From: Sanguinoderma infundibulare
Lineage: Eukaryota; Basidiomycota; Agaricomycetes; Polyporales; Polyporaceae
Direction of reading: 5' to 3'
NCBI GenBank assembly: GCA_032821775.1
Contig: JAVLRN010000003.1
Span: forward strand, 3,286,001 to 3,350,000
Length of the DNA: 64,000 nucleotides
Under the pieces are notes generated by a model. The model had not been told where the DNA came from, ran no database searches, and saw only the letters and a list, made by a program, of their open reading frames with translations. Positions within the stretch are counted from its first letter, which is position 1. Each line of letters starts with the position of its first letter. The position numbers and the translations under genes are program-made. Below, in pieces: positions 1 to 11,379 of the stretch.

Positions 1-332
1 GCGCGCCAAGCTCGGGAGGACGAGTATTTGTGCGTGTTAGGATCCCAAGCCGCTGCCTTCCATATACAGAATAGTTACTGAACGCTGTCCCTAGTTGACG
101 TATACTCGGGATTATCAACGCTGTGACACAAGGATGCAGGTTATCATATTTCATGAAGAGAGCTTCCTTAGTTCATCACTGCCATGAAAATCATGCATTT
201 CGCAAGTCCATGAACCGTCCTCGCTTGAAGCAGTATTCGGTACCGGTGTTTACAATTCAAATATTCAATATTCACGGGTGTAGCAGTGTTGGTTTTCCTC
301 TATAGTGTTACACTCTAGGACCATATAACCTT
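1..332. other. Left-edge non-coding sequence
   Basis: No reading frame here has recognisable protein features or the codon character of the neighbouring genes. It lies downstream of the broken F-box-like gene that runs leftwards, so it would be its former 3' flank. I see no repeat or RNA gene. Confidence 0.5.
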
Positions 333-1100
333 TCACCGCCCACTGTCGTCCCCATCAGAAGATCCACGACTCGGCCTGCAATCTTTCAACAGTGCCTCCT
401 CCTCCTCACATGGGACCCAGCACCCATCCTCGCCTTCCATTCGCCCCAACCAGTCCGCGCAAATTCGATCGCGCCACCTCCACTCCCCGACTCCAGACGG
501 CGAAATCCTGTTCATCTGACCCACCTGGATTCCTTTCGTGTCCCCCACCTCCTGAGCGACCGTCTCCAACAGGCCGCAAAGTGTCCCCATTCCATGTAAG
601 GATCCCCGCACCGCTCTCCAGGTTTGGGCGGGTGGACATGAATCACGACATGAAGGAGGTTCGAAAGCCTCTCAGCTGCCAGTGGCGGAGGCCTATCTCC
701 GTCATGGAGCATCCGCTCCAGGAGTGTTTTCGAGGGCCTACCCCGTTCGTCGAGACTGCATGGATAGACGACGGCCTGGTGGACCCCAAGACATATAGCG
801 AGTTGGACTGCGAACGATCTGTGCGAGTCGTTCAGGCCCGAGAAGCGCAGGTGTGTCAGCGAGGGTGGGGCGTATCCGACAAGTGTGGCGAGGAGGTTAG
901 AGGTAGCCTCTCGGTTGTGGACGATGCAGTGCAGCCGCTGCAAAGAGGGGAGTTTGAAGGGCGCCGTTTGAACGTCCGAATCGAGCAGCGAACCCCACGA
1001 TAGCTTGTCTGGCAAGAAGGGCGTGCACACTCCGTGCAGGCTGAGAGTCAACCCCCGCAGCTTCGGTAGGATGTCGATAGAGAACGGAAGAATCGTGGCA
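333..1100 (-). pseudogene. Broken F-box-like gene, copy 1 (5' truncated, frameshifted)
   Basis: The minus strand carries the C-terminal half of an F-box-like protein of the same family as the copies at 20.0, 26.9 and 39.7 kb. Reading leftwards from about 1100, one frame gives SIDILPKLRGLTL, then DKLSWGSLLDSDVQT and FKLPSLQRLH, close to LPIDVLPNLEELTL, EKLSW, LLDPDVQT and FKLPSL in the 39.7 kb copy. Near 560-600 the similarity moves to another frame. That frame ends in DRICADWLGRMEGEDGCWV, matching DDWLERMDGGRGCWVE in the intact 26.9 kb gene. The N-terminal F-box is missing; the promoter of the spliceosomal gene at 1354 begins just upstream. No ATG opens either frame. The right border is approximate. 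A tiny intron could explain one frame change, but not the missing N-terminus. Confidence 0.7.
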
Positions 1101-1353
1101 TGAGTGTCTTTCCAGGACTCGGAGACCGTAGAAGAGGATGCCCTTCACGAGCTTTTGGACGAGGCCTGGAGGGAAGACGCGAGAAGCGAAAGCTCGACAG
1201 AAGATGGATACAAACCGATTCGAACGCTCAGAGGTGGTTTGAGCGGAGTCTGAATCGGTGTCCGCGTTCACGTTCGCAGGGCCCAGGCAGTGGCGCTCGT
1301 CGCGTCGGTTACTGAGCTCATCATCGTCTTTGCACTCGCGCCCGCCTTCCGAC

Positions 1354-2792
1354 ATGTCCAAACGCAGCGCATCCCCACCGCCAGGCGGCGCCCTCATCAA
1401 GCGTGCGCGTTCCGGCTCTCCTGCTCCCAACACGCAAATAGCCATCTCCTCTTCCAACGACGAGAGGCAGCAGGCTCTCATCCGAACCGTAAAACGCACG
1501 AGCAGTTTGGAGGCACCGATCATCAGCTTGTCGGGCTCGCACGGAGTACGTCTTAGCTCCGGTGTCGTCCCTCGCCCAACTAAAACTCAACTTTTCGCGG
1601 TTCATGTTAGGCAGAAATCCTGAGTTGCAGATTTGACCCTACAGGACAAAACATCGCCGCATGTTCAGCGGACCGGAGTGTGTGTGAGTCGACCTTGTTT
1701 CGCATTGACAGCACACACCTACGTGATTTTCATATCCCCTACCCTACTCGCGGCCTCGATAGCACTATGGCGCACATACTCCCCGAACACGAACTACGGT
1801 CTTTTGGCCAACATCCACAAAGCCCCCGTCCTCGACCTGCAATGGTCCCTCGCCTCCCAGGTCCTCTACACCGTCTCCGCCGACCACACCCTGAACGTCA
1901 CGGACCTCACGACCGGCCAGCGTGTGCGTAAACTCCACGCTCACCGTGGTATCATTAATTCCCTCGACAGAACTCTCGCAGGCGGCGCCGGCGTCGAGCT
2001 CGTCGCCACCGGCGGTGACGACGGCACGATACGCGTCTGGGAGGGCGGCGACGAGGGCCCGAAGCAGCCCGTGAGCGTGTTCGAGCTCGGATGCCCCATC
2101 ACCTCCGTCGCTTGGAGCGCGGACGGCGCGAGCATATACGCCGGCGCGCTCGACAACGAGATTCACGTACGTCTTGCTCCGGTTCCCCGTCGACGTGCTC
2201 GCCTGACGTGACGCGCGGCATGGCATGGCATGGCAGGTCATCGACTTCCGCAAAAACGAGCAGGTGTATACCCTCATGGGGCACACCGACACGCCCACGT
2301 CCCTCGCCCTCTCGCCAAACGGCCACTTCCTCCTCTCTCCCTCGTTCTCCTCCCAGACCATCATCCACGACGTCCGGCCGTTTTCCCCATCGCCATCCCG
2401 TATACACCGCGTTCTGATGGGCGCACCCGCCGGCTTCGAGAACACGCTCCTGCGCGGTGCGTGGAGCAAGGACGATGGCGGACGAAGAGTGGGCGTAGGA
2501 GGTGCTGACCGTACAGTGTGCATTTGGGACGTGGAGAGCGCCAAGGTGCTCTACAAGGTGAGTGTTTTCGAAAGTTGCGTGCGGTCGAGGATGAACGCCG
2601 ATGTTTTCTTGTCAGCTCCCGGGCCACAAGGGTACCGTGACCGCTGTCGACTTCCACCCGAAGGAGCCCATCAGTACGTGCTCTCCATGGTCTGCGTTGC
2701 ATATGATACTGACACGCCTTACTATAGTCTTGACTGGCAGCAAAGACGCGACCATGCTTTTGGGAGAGATAGAGCCCACTATCGGGGTGTAA
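1354..2792 (+). CDS. U5 snRNP 40 kDa-type WD40 protein (SNRNP40/Cwf17/Prp8-binding)
   Basis: Nuclear WD40 beta-propeller of the U5 snRNP that binds Prp8 in the spliceosome. Six exons fit GT-AG rules and keep frame: 1354-1545, 1611-1683, 1763-2166, 2237-2557, 2616-2673 and 2728-2792, giving 370 residues, the usual family size. The N-terminus has the basic IKRARSGSP stretch followed by SLEAPIISLSGSHG, which matches the SLEAPIMLLSGH start of human SNRNP40. WD repeat signatures follow: SADRSVSLW, SADHTLNV, GGDDGTIRVWE, GALDNEIHVID, IIHDVRPF, GADRTVCIWDVES, and a last repeat ending GSKDATMLLGEIE (human SSDKRLYMGEI). The ATG at 1354 is chosen because homology begins a few codons later; an in-frame GTG/TTG-type extension upstream is not needed. 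It is divergent from the broken F-box gene. Confidence 0.92.
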
Positions 2793-2966
2793 CTTACTGT
2801 TATTCTGTTGTAACGCTATGGAACTTGCTTTGCGGGCGACCACGAATTGTAGGCTGTACATTCATGATTATTCGAGAACGAAAACGGTATGCGTGATATA
2901 CAGTGTTTACTGATACAATGCGATGCAATTCGATCAAGCACGGGAGCGACCGACTACAACACCGAC

Positions 2967-5451
2967 TCACGAAGCACTCTCCGCGGGGGAACCCTCGCCA
3001 AACACATCCTGGTCCGTCGGCAAGGGCGTCATCTCCGTGTGGAAGCTCGGCAGGACCATGCGCACCTCCTCCAAGTACCAGATGTTCGTCGGCGCGATGG
3101 GCACACCGGGCGCGCCGTCCGCCTTCTTCTTGAACCCCCACGGGTTGTTGAACTGCTCCATGCTGACCTCGATGGGGACGCTCGGGTCGACGCGCGCGAG
3201 CTGGACCCACACGCCCTCGATGCTCATCCCGATCCACATCTTGTCCGCGATCTCGGGGTTGACGTACACGACGATGTCGTCCTTGAACGGGTTGTGCGGC
3301 GCGCCGGGCCCGGGAGCGACCTCGGCGCCCTCGCCGTCGTCCAGGACCGCCGCGCCGCGCGAGTCGGGCAGGATCTGTGGCTTCTGGACGTCCGCGATCG
3401 GGTTGACCGCGTACACGGGCCACGCGGAGAGCGTGAGCTTCGCGAACTTTGCGCCCAGCTCGCGCTCGACCGCCTCGGGGTCGTGCAGCGGCGCGGGCTC
3501 GAGCGCGCCCTTCCCGCTGTTGTTGTTGTTGTTCTGCTTCTGCGACTGCGTTGAGGGCAAGGGCACGGGCGGCACGACGACGCTCTTGATGCGCCGCGTG
3601 GAGCGCTCGACGACGCCGGTCGTGTGCGTAAGGGGGAGCGTTGTCGGCCCGAGGAGCTTGTGGAGGACGTTGGTCACCGGCCCCGACTCCCAGTCGGCCG
3701 CGGAGGTCGTCGCGAGGAAGGGGTTGTCGCTGACGTCGCCTCCCCACGCCCCCGCGTCGGCGTCGCCCCACGAGCCGCCGGCCGCGTTCGCGTCGCCCTG
3801 GCCCCACTCATAGTCGTTTTCGTGCGCGGAGGGGCCGAGGGCTTTCAGGTCCTGCTCCATCGTCGCGACGTCGGGCGTGATGACGTCCACGTCGCCGCCG
3901 AGGGCGGCTTGCAGGACGGCGGCCTCTGCTGCTGCAGCGGGGTCAGGCGCGATCGTACTTGTGGTGGTGTTGGCAGCTTCGGAGGCAGTAGTCCCAGCGT
4001 CGGTCTTCTGCTTCTTCGCAGCGCGGCCCTCTTCAGCGTCATCGTCCGCACAAGAAGTGTTGTCGGCCCAGATGTTGTAGCCGTTCATGGCGCCGTAGAG
4101 CTGCTTGCAGCCGGTGCCAAAGTCTTCGGGGATGAGCCGGTTCATGAAGATCGCGTGCGGGAGCTCCTTGATGGCCTGCTCCGTGACCGCGATCGCCTTG
4201 CGCAGCTGGCGCTCGATGTCAGGGAAGACGCGGTTGCGCTGGAGGAACTTCAGAAAGAAGTCGATGAGGATGGGGGCGGTGGAGCAGAACTTCTCCGAGC
4301 TGTATGCGCGTGTGAGCGTCGCGTGCGGCGTGCGTGTACAGATCGAGGACGCTTACTGGAGGTCACCTCTGTCGCTCGCGTAATTCGAGAAGAATACCTT
4401 GACGACGTTCTCGGGGTCGTTCAAGAAGCGGTCCATCTTCGTATCCCGCACCTCGCGGAAGTACTCATAACGGTGCTGTCGCTCTTCTGCGGTATACTCG
4501 CTCGTAGGCTTCACGTTCGGTCCAGCTGTTGCCGGTAAGTCACCGCCGGTCGAGACGGTGATGGTGGACTCCTTGCGCTTCGGGAGGCTGGCGTTCGGCA
4601 TCTCGTCAAGTTCTTCGTCGTCCTCGTCGTCCCCCGCAGCTGCCTGCGCGGCCGCGAGCGCACGCATGGCGGCATTCTTCTTGCGCGCCGCAATGGGCTG
4701 GGCGCTGCTGATCAGTCCGACGAATATCCGGAACTAAAGAGTGCGGCGAGATGTAGACGTCAGTATATGCGTGCGTGCGAGTATCCGGGGAGACAGTCAC
4801 CTTGTCCCAGTACTGCGTCAACAGCTGGTTCATCTCTTGGTTCTGCAGCACAGGCCTCCCGGCCTTGAAGTCGTACGCAGCCTGGTAGAAGCGGTCCACA
4901 CGCGGCAGAGACCTACGCGCGAACCCTCGTCGTCAGCACACACACTCACCACCTTACTTGAACGCAGACAGAAGGAAAGCACAAAGGAACACGCACGGGT
5001 CGATCGGACAGCTCGTCCTCCTCAGGCTCTCCCCGTCCGCCCACTCGTCGTACCACCGCTTGAGCACGACCGAGCCGTCGGGCAGCGTCTTGGTCTTGTT
5101 GTTCTTGCGCTTGCGCTTCTCCATCGCCGTCAGGTCGTGGTGCACGCGTAGCGTCAGTGTAGGGATGCCGAGACCGTCGACCTCGACCGGCTCCGGGTTC
5201 GACGGGTCCTGGGGCTCGGGGATGTGGATGCCGAGCGGTTTGAAGTCCTTGAACCGGATGAGCTCGACGCCTGGGGGTGGCTGGGGAAAGGGCGGGAACG
5301 AGACCCAGGGGCGGTCTGCCGCTGGTACTGGTGCAGGTGCGGGTGTTGGTAAGGGCGCGGGTGGCGGGGCAGGGGCTGCGGTGGGAACGGTCGCGTCGGC
5401 CACGGCGTTTTGAGCGGTCGGCTGCTCGGGTACAACGGTCGAAGGGTTCAT
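2967..5451 (-). CDS. Arb1-like subunit of the Argonaute siRNA chaperone complex
   Basis: In fission yeast Arb1 pairs with Arb2 and Ago1 in the ARC complex, which holds duplex siRNA before heterochromatin targeting. ATG at 5451; the first 50 or so residues are Pro/Ala-rich low complexity. A KRKRKNNKTK basic patch and KRWYDEWADGE follow. After a first intron (donor GTAAGG) come DRFYQAAYDFKAGRP and, after a second intron, YWDKFRIFVGLIS. Later, after an intron with a CATACAG acceptor, the frame reads APILIDFFLKFLQRNRVFPD and FMNRLIPEDFGTGCKQLYG. This order (FY..A..DF, WD.FR.F.GL, ILIDF....RV.PE, NR..P...GTG.K) is what I know of the Arb1 family. The C-terminal third is acidic/low complexity with an Asn run near 3525. 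The identification is from memory of family motifs, not a search. Confidence 0.62.
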
Positions 5452-6347
5452 CGCCGTGGGGTTTTTGAATGCGTGGGTCTGTGCCCGCGTCGCGACGCGT
5501 CACGTTCGAGGCGGGTAAGCGATAGCGTATAAAAGTTGTGCGCAGACGTCCGTACCTGCTTAGAAGCTGACCCCGGAGCCGATGGTGGGAGTGACTCGCG
5601 AATAAGCTGCAGGTGCGCTAGGCCCGTGTAGGGATCCAGGGGAGGGCTCCTTCGTCGCGCGCGAGAAGGAAGAAGGGGGAAAGAGAGCGATGAAGCGAGC
5701 AAGGGCAGCGGCGTACGTTAAATGGTGCTAGAACCCAACCCAGGATCTGGAACAACAAAGGGCGATGGTCCTGCCTGAGACGCTGCAGCACACCTTGCAA
5801 GTGCCACTACTCGTTGCCCAGATAGGCTTCTCGCCCGGAGGTCGGGTACAATCACAGCCTGCATGGAAGATCGATATCCACAGCGGATGGCGGGCAAATG
5901 GTGCTGCGTCGACCGGAGAAGCTGCGGTAGGGTTCAAACCTTCAAGATGCACCTCACGCCAAATCCTCGGGGATCGCAAATAGCGCGCGCACCTCGAGTG
6001 AGTCAAAGCGTAGCATTGTAGTACCAAGAAAGAAGCAGTAGATACATAGAAGGCTAGAACATGGTGCAGAAGGATCGTGTGTGTATGTGTGGGTGGTCCG
6101 AGGCAAGTTACTATCGCGGAGTGCCGCCACCCGACCCTGCAGGCCAAACAGATAAAGTACGTGCGTATAGGGGTACAAGTGCGGTATTCTGTGACATGTG
6201 AAATAACATCAGTTTGCGAGCAACCACCAAGTACAATGCGACTCACCATGAAGCAGCCCAACTATCACTAAGCAAGACACGAAACCGGAGGCGACGAGGC
6301 GGAAGAAAATGGAGACAAGAGAGCGCAGAGGAGTAAAGAAGACGCAT
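5452..6347. other. Intergenic region between the Arb1-like and AT-hook genes
   Basis: About 0.9 kb with only short, unconvincing frames on both strands. It should contain the promoter of the Arb1-like gene (leftward from 5451) and the 3' end of the AT-hook gene (stop at 6348). No repeats or RNA gene seen. Confidence 0.5.
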
Positions 6348-7974
6348 TCAAGAGTCGGAGACCTTTCTCTTCTTCTTTGGCTTCTCGTCCTCCCCATCCG
6401 CACCCTCTGCGGCCGCCTCCTTGTCCCGCGCATTGACCTCCTTCGCCCTCTTCGCCCTCGACTTCGGCTTGACGCTCATGCTCGCGTCGCTGATGTCCCC
6501 ACCTCTCGTCCTGCTCAGCGACCGCGGTATCGGCTTCATCGCGCTAACCTTCTTGTCCTTTACAGACGACGGGGTCCCCATCTCCGCCTCGCGGTCTGAG
6601 TCTATGATAGTCGCCTTGCTCTTCGGCGGGCGGCCCCGTCGTTTCGGCGTCGGACCAGACTTCACAGAGTGTCCGTCATCGTCCTCGCCATCCGTCCCAG
6701 GAACGACCTTCGAGTCGGCCACGCGCACGCGCCGTTTCGCCACGCTGTTCGGCGGCCGAGCCTTCGACTTTGGCGGCCGCCCACGGCCCCTCGCGCTGCC
6801 CGCGACGCTCGCACTGTCGTCGACGTCCATCCGGTCGTCCTCAGCACCCCCGCCCTCATCCGCCGCCACTGCCTTCGCCTTGCCTTTGTTCTTCGACCCC
6901 TTGGGCCGTCCCCTGCCCGATGTGCTCGCGGTCTTGCCGACGATCTCCTCCATGCCGCTGTCCGACCCGCCTTCGCTCCCCTCGTCCTCGTCCTCGCTCG
7001 CCTCCTTGAGGTTCACACTCCGCGGCCGCTTGCGCATCGCGCGCGCACCCCGCGGAAGCGTCGCCCGGATCCCATGGCAGTTGAGCCGGAGGCACGACAC
7101 GAGCTTGTCCTCCTGCGGCGTCGAGTCCGCGCGGAACCGCGCGCGCTTGATATCCGTCTGCGCACAATCCCCGTGCATCGTAAGTCCGTCGTTCATCACG
7201 CTCATCGTCGCAACCATACAGGTACAGATGCGAACAATACAAGAAATCGAAGCGGGTACGCACCGTATGCATGCCCTCGTAGCACCACCCGTCGGGCGGG
7301 CCCTGGTCCCCGTCGCCCTCGACGATCTTGCCGCAGCACCCCCAAAGGGTCTCGTACGTCGCCCCGACCGTGCCCTGCACGCGCCCGCCGCGCTGTGCGG
7401 TCCCGATGCGCTCGACCTCGGCGCTGTCGTCGTCGTGCGGCACCATGCAGCTCCGGTCGTCGTTCTCGACCTCGACAAAGTCCTTGTGGCACCGCACACA
7501 GTGCAGCTTCGGCGGCGGCGCGAGCTCCGCAAACAGCGCCGCCAGCGTCGGCAGCGTCGCCTCGGGCACGTTCGGGATCCCCGCGAGCAAGTACGCGTGC
7601 AGCACCTTGGGCGGGATCGCGGCGATGTGCGTCGTGAGCGCCTCGACCGTCGCCTCGGGCGGCACGAACGTGGGGTTGGGCGCGACTGCGGTGAGTGTGG
7701 ACGTGCTTGGGAGGGAGCTCCGGCGGGTTGGGGAGGCCTGGCGTTCGCCGAGGGAGAGGCGGGCGATGTTCGTGGTTGGCGACCCGGAGTGTGGCTTTGC
7801 GTGCACGACCGAGGCGGAGTCAACGGAGGGCGAGGGTGTGCGGAGCTGGTCGTTCTTCTCTACCTTGGAGGCCGGGGAGGGGTCCGCATTCGAAGTCGAT
7901 GCGAAGGGCGACGGCGGGAGGGGGACCGTCTCTGGAGGCGGCTGCGGCTTCCGGGTGAAGAAGCCGAATACCAT
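6348..7974 (-). CDS. AT-hook protein with a CHORD-like Cys/His cluster
   Basis: Predicted nuclear protein of 506 residues in two exons, 7974-7264 and 7157-6348, with GTGCGT donor and GCGCAG acceptor. The N-terminal 130 residues are Ser/Pro-rich. A central block has CVRCHKDF, a Cys/His pair (SCMVPH), WGCCGK, PDGWCYEGMHT and, after the intron, LVSCLRLNCHG. This spacing recalls a zinc-binding CHORD-type cluster but is not a certain match. The C-terminal half carries at least three AT-hook cores (RGRPKGSKNK, RGRGRPPKSK, RRGRPPKSK) spaced by acidic Ser-rich runs, and ends in a KPKKKRKVSDS tail resembling an SV40-type nuclear signal. That set suggests chromatin or DNA binding. I recognise no named orthologue. 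The start is the ATG just before VFGFFTRKP; upstream codons in frame look non-coding. Confidence 0.8.
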
Positions 7975-8402
7975 TCTGTCTGTGGTTCGTTCGAATTTGC
8001 AGCGAGTGGTGTGTGTACAGAGTTGTGGGTAAGTTGTGTGCACAAGGAAAGGGAAGATATAGCGAGTGTGAAGAGAGTGTATGCACAAAGCCGTCGTCGA
8101 AGCTAAAGTCAAGTTACTTATCGAGACAGGCCCATACAGGCGAGGAGACGAGGACGACCGTGAGAACGCTCGGCGGATGCGTGGAGTCACACCAACACGC
8201 GTGGGTCACATCCGCGACGCGTGTATCGACACCCTCCGCCCCTCGACGCGTGCACGACGCGTGTTGTCCAATGATATTAATCGCTCATCACCCCGACACG
8301 GGCCACGGTCTCAGGATGTATGTATGAAACAAAACCCATACAAAACAGCAAAAAGCAATACGACAGAGCAACACCCGTCAATGAACAATTCAAGCTTGTA
8401 AT
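7975..8402. other. Intergenic: AT-hook gene promoter and ORC4 3' flank
   Basis: About 430 bases between two minus-strand genes. It must contain the AT-hook gene promoter next to 7974 and ORC4 3' sequence near 8400. The stretch 8320-8400 is A-rich, as expected for a 3' UTR read leftward or rightward. Nothing else seen. Confidence 0.45.
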
Positions 8403-11379
8403 CTAAGCCTTCGTGAACCACTTCTTCAAGCTCAGCTGCCCAATCGCGTCCACCGCCTTCCTGACCTCGAACCTGTCCAGCGAGCTGCGATGCACCGCAA
8501 ACTCCTTCCCGACGCTCGCCCCGGCCCCGGCCCCGGGCAAGAACACGCGCAGCTCCACCAGCCGCTCAAACGCCTGCCCCATGCGGACCATCAGCTTCTT
8601 TCTATACACGTCCAGAAACGGGGTGGGGTCTCGAGATTGGGGGGGGAGACGTACCGCAAAGAGCACCTCGCGGCTGCAGCGGACCATTCCGACACCGCCT
8701 CCTGCGACTTGCACTGGCGCCGACTGGGACGTGCGCACCTGCGTCTTGAACGCGTCGTGCAGCATCTCGAACGTGAACGTGTCGTGGCCCGAGGTCGACG
8801 CGTGTACGGACGCAATGAGGAGGCACACTGCAGGATACGGCAGGGCTGTGCAGACGATAAGGCGTTCGGCGCTTGCGCTTGCACTTGCAGCGAGAAGAAT
8901 GGACTCACTTTCCAGGGGGGGAAGCCGAGGCGGGCACCGCTGAGTCTTTGTGGCAGAATCGAGCTTAGCGACTGTGGGATATGGAGACGACGGCTTGAGC
9001 TCCAGAACCAGGCGGGTCTGTGTTTAGTTTGTCAGTGATACACAAACATTGCCTCAGCGTCAGAGCAAACTCACCATTATACGCCGGAACATCTGGAAGT
9101 CCCTTGTCAACGCATACGTCTCTTTGAAGGCCTCGACGACGTCCTCGCTGACCACAAAAGCTTCAACGGCCTTTGTCCAGACGTTCCCCCACTCCTCTTC
9201 TGCGCTCTCCTTATCGCCTCCAGCTATAACGGACGCGCATAGAGTCGCTTTCGCGAGCTCGACCCAGTGCTCCATCTTCGCCGGACACGCAGTCCTGATC
9301 ATGCGTCCCGAGAATCTACTCTTAACGCGCTTCTCGAGTAGGTTGATGGTGTCCACACGCGCGGTAACTCCAACGACTGCCATGCCGCTTCCGGAACCCG
9401 TCCCAGTCCTGCATGCCTGCGCGGTGTCGAGGAGGCAATAGAGGAGCGCTTGACGCGCATGAGTCGCGAAGAGATCAAAGCCATCCAGAACGATGATAGT
9501 CGGGCGAGGTAGTGTCGGGATCATCGAGATGAGGGCGAGGAGATGCGCAGGTGGGGGAAGCGCGATGGCGGGTGCAACACTCTCGATGGTGGTGGTCGGT
9601 GCCGGAGCCCGCTCGACAAACGGGTTCTCCTCGTCGTCCTCGTCTGCCTCCGCGTCCGCGTCAGCATCGGGACCCTGATCGGCGTTTGCGTCTTGTGCCT
9701 GTTCCGCGGGCGCAGGCGCGCCCGGTTCCTCGTCCTCCGCATCTTCGGAGTCGGTGGGGAGGAAGGACTGCCCCGTCTGCTGAGCGAGCTGCCAGGCGAT
9801 TTCGCGGATCGCCAGTCGGTCGTTGTGCTGCGCGTGTCCCGAAAGGCGGACGACGATGGGCTTGGAGGCAAGGTCCGCAATGGCTCTCTCCACCAGCTGC
9901 GCGGATTCTCGTGAGGGCATGGTTCATGCTAGATAACTGTAGCGACCTACTTGTGTCTTGCCGCTTCCACTGGGGCCGATGAGAAGACAACTGTTTCCTT
10001 CTCCCCGGACGACTGTGCCTTCAAGCAGGTCACCGAGCTGCTCGTATGCAGCATTATTGGTGGGTGGGTAGTCCTCGCCGTACACCTCAATCTCGTCGAT
10101 TTCCGGAGGCCGCTGGAACGACTTCAGGATCGCGCGTTTCTGGCGCTCGAGTAGGGGATGCAAATGCTCGGGCAGGACTCGCGGCAATTCGTCCATGGGC
10201 CGTTCTACCTGTTTCCCCTTCGGCTTTGAGGGCGAAGCAGCAACGGTGATTCGCGTAACTCGAGAGGGGGACTCAGGAGGATGCACCGCAGGCAGACGAG
10301 GGGCCTCGGGATTCGGAGAAGGCGTCCTGGCCCCGCGCGACCTCGCTGCAGATGGAGGAGGTGGCTTCCGCTTACTCGGACTCCCGCCAATTGACGGGAA
10401 TGCAGCCGGCAGTCTAGGGGTGCCAGCAAGGGGTATATGCGCAGATGCAGGCTGGCGCGGGGCCGGCGAACCGAGCATATGCCGCGGGGGAGGAATCTCG
10501 ACGCACTGCATGAAGATGCGGGGTGTCATGCGGGGGGTTCCCCCACGAATAGTAACTCCAGTGCGCGAGGGCGTAGCAGGACGAACCTTTTTTGATGGCG
10601 TGAGGAGGAGCTCGTCGTCAGAACTTTCATCTTCTTGACCTGGTGGGGGCGTCGCTGCTTTTGGAGGCGAGGGATCTCTTGTCGGGGATAGCTCAGTACG
10701 TGCAGGGGCCTTGCGCCGACCTCGCTTCTTCGGAGTACTTGACGAAACATCCTGTTGTGGTTCACCGTTCTCCGCCTCTGGAAGTTCTTCATCTTGAGAT
10801 TCAACCGCAGGCACAGGAGACTTTCCGCGCCTCGCTCGCTTGGGACGTGGTGCAGATTCCGCTGTGGCTTGTGCCTGAGAGCAAAGTCATTAGCATATGC
10901 GGCAACCCGCATACAGCGACTTCACCCACCTTTCGCGTCGTCCGTGCACGTTTCTTGGGCCCAGTTGGCTCTTGGATGGGTGACAGCGGCCGTTGCTCTG
11001 GGACGGGTTCTTCTGGTACTTCCTCTAAGACCTCCGGCTCGACCTAGCCACCCTCTTTCTGTTTCCAGCTCTACGCACATGCAAATGTGTCACACACCTT
11101 CTTAGGTCTTCCTCTCCGTTTAGGCGGAGCGACAGGCTCTGGTTCTCCTTCACCCTGAGCCTTAGATGCCGGTTTGCGAGTGCGAGTCGTGCGTGAAGCA
11201 GGTTTCTTTGCAGTCGCTGCAGGTTCATCGTCCGATTTGGTCCGCGCTCTTGTTCTCCTTGCCGGGGCCGGCTCTCCAGCAGGTGTGTCCGCGGTGGTCG
11301 CGGTGCTTCGAGTCCTGCGACGTGTCGCGGGAGGTTGCTCCTCCGTCGCAGTAGATGCAGCTTTTCGTTTTGGAGGCAT
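8403..11379 (-). CDS. ORC4: Origin recognition complex subunit 4
   Basis: AAA+ subunit of ORC, which marks replication origins in the nucleus. Seven exons are supported, giving roughly 880 residues, about twice human ORC4. The extra length is an N-terminal basic/low-complexity extension with one clear AT-hook (RRGRPKK, just before the first donor) and several KKRGRRK-type basic patches. The AAA+ part starts near FQRPPEIDEIEVYGEDYPP, has a Walker A GPSGSGKTQ split from the rest by an intron, then LVERAIADLASKPIVVRLSG, a long acidic insert (DADADAEADEDDEE), Walker B-like IIVLDGFDLF, and the ORC4 signature LLEKRVKSRFSGRMI. The C-terminal part includes FEMLHDAFK and ends KKWFTKA. The usual Walker B Glu (DEFDLF in human ORC4) is Gly here. 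Start at 11379 (MPPKRK) is the first ATG after which the basic low-complexity region begins. Confidence 0.9.

Noticed and set aside
2218..2236. GCATG-type short tandem repeat
   Set aside because: Three copies of a 5-base unit inside a SNRNP40 intron; too short to matter.
2800..3807. 335-codon Arg-rich frame on the minus strand
   Set aside because: It overlaps the Arb1-like 3' exon in another frame, with composition typical of an out-of-frame reading (Arg/Ala/Gly runs) and no domain.
5925..5950. GGTTCAAACC sequence resembling a tRNA B box
   Set aside because: No A box or cloverleaf stems fit around it.
6421..8106. 561-codon open frame on the plus strand
   Set aside because: It is the antisense shadow of the AT-hook gene. 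GC-rich third positions keep the opposite frame open, and the minus strand has AT-hooks, Cys/His motifs and a proper intron.
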